Shown here one piece after another: positions 62,471-64,000 of a stretch of DNA of 64,000 bases; the stretch's first letter is position 1; each line of letters begins with the position of its first letter. Source of the stretch: Bacteroidota bacterium (GTDB lineage: Bacteria > Bacteroidota > Bacteroidia > Cytophagales > Cytophagaceae); NCBI GenBank assembly GCA_023391415.1, contig JAEWAY010000022.1, forward strand, positions 124,001 to 188,000. The letters are read 5' to 3'. The notes below the pieces were generated by a model that ran no database searches, was not told the origin of the DNA, and was given only the letters and a program-made list of their open reading frames with translations. Both the position numbers and the translations under genes were made by a program.

Positions 62471-63871
62471 ATGCAATACGATGTCGTTGTCATAGGTTCA
62501 GGACCTGGTGGATATGTTGCCGCTATTCGTTGCGCCCAGTTGGGTATGAAGACCGCTCTGATTGAAAAATACAATACTCTGGGCGGAACTTGTCTGAATG
62601 TTGGCTGTATCCCTTCAAAAGCATTGCTGGATTCCTCTGAAAATTATCATAAAGCCGCTCATCAGTTTAAAGACCATGGAATAGAAGTAAAAGAATTGAA
62701 GGTCAATCTGAAACAAATGATTGAGCGTAAAAACGGAGTTGTTCAGCAGACTTGTGACGGAATAAAGTTTTTGATGAAAAAAAACAAGATCGATGTATAC
62801 CATGGTCTTGGGTCCTATAAAGACAAGAATACCATAGAGATTACGGCGGAAGATGGCTCTAAAAAAGAGATTACTACCAGGAAATCCATTATCGCTACCG
62901 GTTCCAAGCCCGCCTCGTTGCGAGGAATTGAAATCGATAAAAAACGGATCATTACCTCAACAGAAGCATTGAATCTGCAGGAAGTGCCAAAGCATATGAT
63001 TGTGATCGGAGGAGGAGTAATTGGTCTTGAGCTTGGTTCGGTATACGCCCGCCTGGGTTCAAAAATTACCGTACTCGAATACCTTGACGCCATTGTGCCA
63101 TCGCTGGATAAGCAGGTTGGAAAAGAGCTTCAGAAAGTACTGAAAGGACTTGGATTCGAGTTCAGCCTTAGCGTAAAAGTAACCGGAGCGGAAGTAAAAG
63201 GTAAGGAAGTAATTGTAAAAGCGGAAGATAAAAACGGTAAGGCGCTTGAGTTTAAAGGAGATTACTGTCTTGTCTCCGTTGGCCGTAAGCCTTATACCGA
63301 AGGACTGGGTCTGGACAAAGCCGGTGTAAAAACAGACGATCGCGGCAGAGTAGCGGTAAACGATCATCTGGAAACAAATGTTTCCGGTATCTATGCCATT
63401 GGCGACGTGGTACGCGGCGCTATGCTGGCGCATAAAGCGGAAGAAGAAGGTGTTTATGTAGCGGAGTATATGGCGGGGCAGAAGCCGCATATCAATTACA
63501 ACCTGATACCGGGCGTTGTATATACATGGCCGGAAGCCGCCAGCGTCGGTTATACCGAAGAGCAGTTGAAAGAGAAAGGCGTCAAATATAAATCCGGATC
63601 TTTCCCCTTCAAGGCCTCGGGACGGGCGAGAGCTTCCATGGATACGGACGGTTTTGTAAAAGTGCTCGCGGATGTGTCTACCGATGAGATTCTTGGTGTT
63701 CACATGATTGGTCCGAGAGCGGCTGATATGATTGCTGAGGCTGTAGTCGCTATGGAATACCGCGCTTCCGCGGAAGATATTTCAAGAATGTCTCACGCGC
63801 ATCCTACCTTTACGGAAGCGATGAAGGAGGCTTGCCTGGCCGCTACCGAAAACAGAGCGATCCATATGTAG
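62471..63871 (+). CDS. lpdA: Dihydrolipoyl dehydrogenase (E3)
   Basis: A 466-residue flavoenzyme that reoxidises E2 lipoyl groups with NAD. The FAD site GSGPGGYVAAI is at residue 9; the redox disulfide is GGTCLNVGCIPSK (about 38-50). The NAD motif IGGGVIGLELGSVYARLG is near 178; the second FAD motif IYAIGDVVRGAMLAHKAEEEG near 310; and the C-terminal active-site HAHPTFTEA with the proton-relay His-Glu pair. It is 120 bases after sucB, completing the complex. Confidence 0.97.
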   Translation: MQYDVVVIGSGPGGYVAAIRCAQLGMKTALIEKYNTLGGTCLNVGCIPSKALLDSSENYHKAAHQFKDHGIEVKELKVNLKQMIERKNGVVQQTCDGIKFLMKKNKIDVYHGLGSYKDKNTIEITAEDGSKKEITTRKSIIATGSKPASLRGIEIDKKRIITSTEALNLQEVPKHMIVIGGGVIGLELGSVYARLGSKITVLEYLDAIVPSLDKQVGKELQKVLKGLGFEFSLSVKVTGAEVKGKEVIVKAEDKNGKALEFKGDYCLVSVGRKPYTEGLGLDKAGVKTDDRGRVAVNDHLETNVSGIYAIGDVVRGAMLAHKAEEEGVYVAEYMAGQKPHINYNLIPGVVYTWPEAASVGYTEEQLKEKGVKYKSGSFPFKASGRARASMDTDGFVKVLADVSTDEILGVHMIGPRAADMIAEAVVAMEYRASAEDISRMSHAHPTFTEAMKEACLAATENRAIHM

Positions 63872-63903
63872 TCCTTAGTGGACGGTTTCGATAAAAGTTT
63901 ATG

Positions 63904-63936
63904 AAAAACCTGCCTTGTGGCGGGTTTTTTATTTTT
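63904..63936 (+). terminator. Terminator of the sucA-sucB-lpdA genes
   Basis: A 9-base stem (63906-63914 with 63919-63927, one G-U pair), loop TTGT, then a T-rich tail. Starts 32 bases after the lpdA stop. Confidence 0.85.
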
Positions 63937-63961
63937 CTAATAGGACGAAATAACACGATTC

Positions 63962-64000
63962 ATGTCGATAATTCCGATCGCGCTCTTTCTTTTGTTAGCG
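63962..64000 (+). CDS. Possible start of another gene (runs off window)
   Basis: ATG 63962 opens a frame of 13 codons (MSIIPIALFLLLA) that reaches the window edge. It looks like the start of a signal peptide or a membrane helix. Too short to say more. Confidence 0.3.
   Translation, partial: MSIIPIALFLLLA

Noticed and set aside
1..64000. tRNA, rRNA or riboswitch genes
   Set aside because: Spacers over 100 bases were read on both strands; no cloverleaf, rRNA segment or known aptamer core was recognised. A covariance-model scan would be decisive.

Overview
The window reads as chromosome of a gliding, polysaccharide-degrading member of Bacteroidetes, most likely order Cytophagales. Evidence: a GldJ-type gliding/type IX secretion (T9SS) lipoprotein; secreted enzymes ending in T9SS-type C-terminal domains; promoter -7 boxes of the TAnnTTTG type; SPII lipoproteins; and families typical of the phylum (7TMR-DISM receptors, PycTM, SusX-free GH genes, DUF2652). 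No rRNA, tRNA, CRISPR array, integrase or complete insertion sequence was seen.

Layout. 0-8 kb: an HMA metal-binding secreted protein, mfd, gldJ and a large T9SS-secreted protein. 8-15 kb: a TerB-like protein, a secreted DUF2147-like protein, a neutral ceramidase, a GH9 cellulase, and a 7TM receptor fused to an IS1595-type transposase zinc ribbon. 15-21 kb: trmH-like, mutS, selO, PepSY-like. 21-24.4 kb: small stress/cupin genes, then an AT-rich accessory islet with a decayed ORF, a small protein whose 3' end is overlapped by a terminator, a SecB-like chaperone and an ADP-ribosyltransferase-like protein. 24.4-32 kb: a phosphoesterase / kinase-like / Omp85-barrel fusion, an SdiA-regulated-type protein, an HD-PycTM protein facing a class III cyclase-fold protein, and an epimerase. 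32-40 kb: three tandem hairpin repeats, a Fic AMPylase, three tandem 7TM sensors of which only the middle one is a histidine kinase, a LuxR-type response regulator and small unknowns. 40-45 kb: three AIM24 paralogues with an M48 peptidase, and decayed small genes. 45-48 kb: kynurenine 3-monooxygenase, kynureninase and 3-hydroxyanthranilate dioxygenase, the part of de novo NAD synthesis from kynurenine to quinolinate precursor. 48-51 kb: a GH43 enzyme. 52-58 kb: ridA, gltX, PAP2 phosphatase, GT39, a lysine/alanine dehydrogenase-like enzyme. 58-64 kb: the complete 2-oxoglutarate dehydrogenase set sucA-sucB-lpdA.

Most interesting items: (1) the SecB-like + ART-like cassette at 23.0-24.3 kb, a candidate toxin-antitoxin-chaperone type system; (2) the sensor triplet in which the two flanking paralogues keep the dimerisation helix but have Thr or Tyr in place of the phospho-accepting His; (3) the receptor-transposase zinc ribbon fusion; (4) the phosphatase/kinase-like/outer-membrane-barrel fusion; (5) the HD-PycTM/cyclase-fold pair. 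All calls are by reading; no database search was possible.
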